A stretch of 17,801 bases of DNA. Source: Blastocladiella britannica (lineage: Eukaryota > Blastocladiomycota > Blastocladiomycetes > Blastocladiales > Blastocladiaceae). Positions 16,400 to 17,801 of this stretch are shown here, in pieces. The notes under the pieces were generated by a model, which made no database searches, had not been told where the DNA came from, and worked only from the letters and a program-made list of their open reading frames with translations. Positions within the stretch are counted from its first letter, which is position 1. Each line of letters starts with the position of its first letter. The stretch lies in contig MU624907.1 in NCBI GenBank assembly GCA_025349905.2, forward strand, positions 1 to 17,801, read 5' to 3'. A program made the translations under genes and the position numbers.

Positions 16400-17757
16400 T
16401 CACGCGCGGGGACGCTTGGTGTCGGTTGGGTCGGGGGAAGCTGCGCTATTTGGGGAGCGGGGCCGCTTCTGAATGCCTATGTCCTTCTTGGCGTCGTCGT
16501 CATTTTCCTCGTCTACTTCGTCCGAGTCGCCATCCGCAACTGCATCAGCACATTCGTCCTCATCAACATCAGCAGCTTCACCATTAACGACATCCACTCC
16601 ATCAGAAGCACCAGCACCATCACGAACCACCTTTTTCCGATCAGGAATCGCCGTCTCCAGCGCGTCCTTCCAGTCGCCGCCGTTCTCGAGCACGCGCACC
16701 ATGATTTCAACGCAGTGGTTGACGGCCAGGATCCGGCGCGACCGCAGCGCAATGAATTCGCCGATCGGGAACGCGGCATGGGCGATCCCCAGCGACTCGG
16801 CCCGGTCCAGGCAGTAGTTGCGGTACCGGTTATGGTCCACGAGGCCGCCAATCACGTACGTCTTGGTCGGGTCTAAAGTTGTGAGCACGTTGGGCGAGTC
16901 GCCCGACAAGTACACGAGCGAGGCACGGTCAATGTGTGGCGGGAAAAGCGGTTGTGCGATCGCTGGTTTGGTGGTTTCCAGCGCTGGCTCGGTTTCGGCG
17001 TCGGTGGTGACAGCGGGCGTGGTCATGTCCATGAATCCTTGCGCAAAGATGGGCAGCTTTTTTGGAGATGGATTCAGTCAGACTAGATGAGACAAAAGGA
17101 AAAAAGGATAAGTGTACATCGGCCCAGCTGCGGAACGTTGGCCACTGGGTGAGCATGATGGCCTCGAACTCGGACGACATGCCGGTGGCGAGCAGATTGA
17201 CGGATTTCGAGTGTCGGCGGTTGGCCGAGTAGCAAAAGGACAGTTGCTTGCAGAGGGATTTGGCTTCCTGTGTTTGGCACTCTGTGAATACAAAAACAGG
17301 TGGTACCGCGTATACCAACCAATACGGACCTTGAGATTCATCATGTCCTGGTTCAAGTTCCAAGGCTGGCGTTAGTTTTCTGAGTGCGCACAACCAAAAA
17401 AGATACATACCTTGAAATCAAGGTCAATGACCACGCGGACGCCGGTCTGCTCCCGGTTGACGTTGACCCTGGGCAGGCGGTCCATGGGCTCGGTGCCTGG
17501 CGATGTTACGAGTTATTGTTGGTTCGACCACCAAAATAAAGGGTAAGTATACCCAAAGCCCGGCGCTCGCGTTTGCGCTCCTTGGCCCGCGCCCGCTCCA
17601 GTTTGCGGTTCTCGGCGCGCTGGCCACGGGCCTCGTGCCATTTCTTTTCTTTCAGGTACCGCTTGCGCGCGTTCTTGCTCATGGTGGCAAGCGTCGCGTC
17701 GTCCAGGTACTCAAAGACCGGGGAGATGGTGGTGGTTGGGGTGTCGTTGTCGGCCAT
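16400..17757 (-). CDS. TRM10: tRNA (guanine-9-N1)-methyltransferase, TRM10 family
   Basis: TRM10 methylates N1 of guanosine 9 in tRNAs using AdoMet through a SPOUT fold. Five exons are proposed: 17757-17553, 17496-17411, 17347-17330, 17279-17118 and 17056-16400, summing to 1128 nt and 375 residues. A basic helix (SKNARKRYLKEKKWHEARG) near residue 27 is typical of the N-terminus. Core motifs are VRVVIDLDFK, AKSLCKQLSFCYSANRR, LVYLSGDSPNVL, YVIGGLVDHNR (with the Asp matching the proposed catalytic Asp of yeast Trm10) and the SPOUT knot region AAFPIGEFI...RRILAVNHCVEI. After about residue 300 there is an acidic tail ending in KRPRSPN and TKRPRA, possible nuclear signals. Introns are 56, 63, 50 and 61 bp. 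Exon 3 is only 18 nt (DMMNLK). Intron 3 ends in a tandem AGAG where only the second AG keeps frame, and intron 4 uses a weak AAAAAAG acceptor. The stop lies 24 bp from the end of the BTB remnant. Confidence 0.95.
17330..17347 (-). other. 18-nt microexon of the TRM10 gene
   Basis: It encodes DMMNLK, flanked by an acceptor ACCAG and a donor GTCCGT on the minus strand. Joining VVIDLDFK, DMMNLK and CQTQEAKSLCKQL gives the continuous TRM10 motif in which a short hydrophobic step follows the DLDF strand. Skipping it would stay in frame but remove six core residues. Confidence 0.85.
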
Positions 17758-17801
17758 TTCCGTTATTGAATTTACGCGTCTCTTTGAAAAAGCAAAAAAG
17801 C
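17758..17801. promoter_or_regulatory. Start of the TRM10 upstream region
   Basis: Only 44 bp upstream of the TRM10 ATG are visible. On the minus strand they read as an AT-leaning leader with no recognisable element. Confidence 0.3.

Overview
The window is eukaryotic nuclear DNA. Its coding regions are GC-rich and the genes are split by short GT-AG introns, mostly 50-81 bp. Several gene families point to a flagellated unicellular or zoosporic opisthokont. There is an SRF/MCM1-type MADS-box factor, a cobalamin-dependent methionine synthase, a probable ciliary microtubule-inner protein and a TRM10 tRNA methyltransferase, together with Fanzor and LINE remnants. An early-diverging zoosporic fungus (Blastocladiomycota or chytrid-like) fits best, but that is inference and cannot be proved from the window.

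Layout. Positions 1-1776 hold dead or truncated mobile DNA: a non-LTR (LINE-type) reverse transcriptase fragment, then the C-terminal third of a Fanzor (eukaryotic TnpB relative). From 2288 to 5670 on the minus strand lies a two-exon MADS-box gene with a very long low-complexity tail. A possible small membrane-protein gene (5895-6224, minus) and a probable C20orf85/LLC1-like ciliary gene (6400-7097, minus) follow. The latter is divergent from a ten-exon MetH-type methionine synthase gene (7482-11902, plus), for which every exon boundary could be placed. From 12065 to 13733 on the minus strand is a second, different Fanzor-like locus. It is degenerate and carries three perfect 25-bp tandem repeats. 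An intronless gene for a disordered coiled-coil/RGG protein (14079-15341, plus) comes next, then a MATH-BTB pseudogene with three frame changes (15479-16375, plus). This converges on a five-exon TRM10 gene that includes an 18-nt microexon (16400-17757, minus).

How the genes relate. This is not an operon-like system, and the host genes have independent housekeeping or regulatory roles (methionine/folate metabolism, tRNA m1G9 modification, transcription, flagellum). The special interest is the pair of Fanzor relics from apparently different subfamilies about 10 kb apart. They indicate that RNA-guided-nuclease transposon genes invaded this genome more than once. Both copies look broken as read here.
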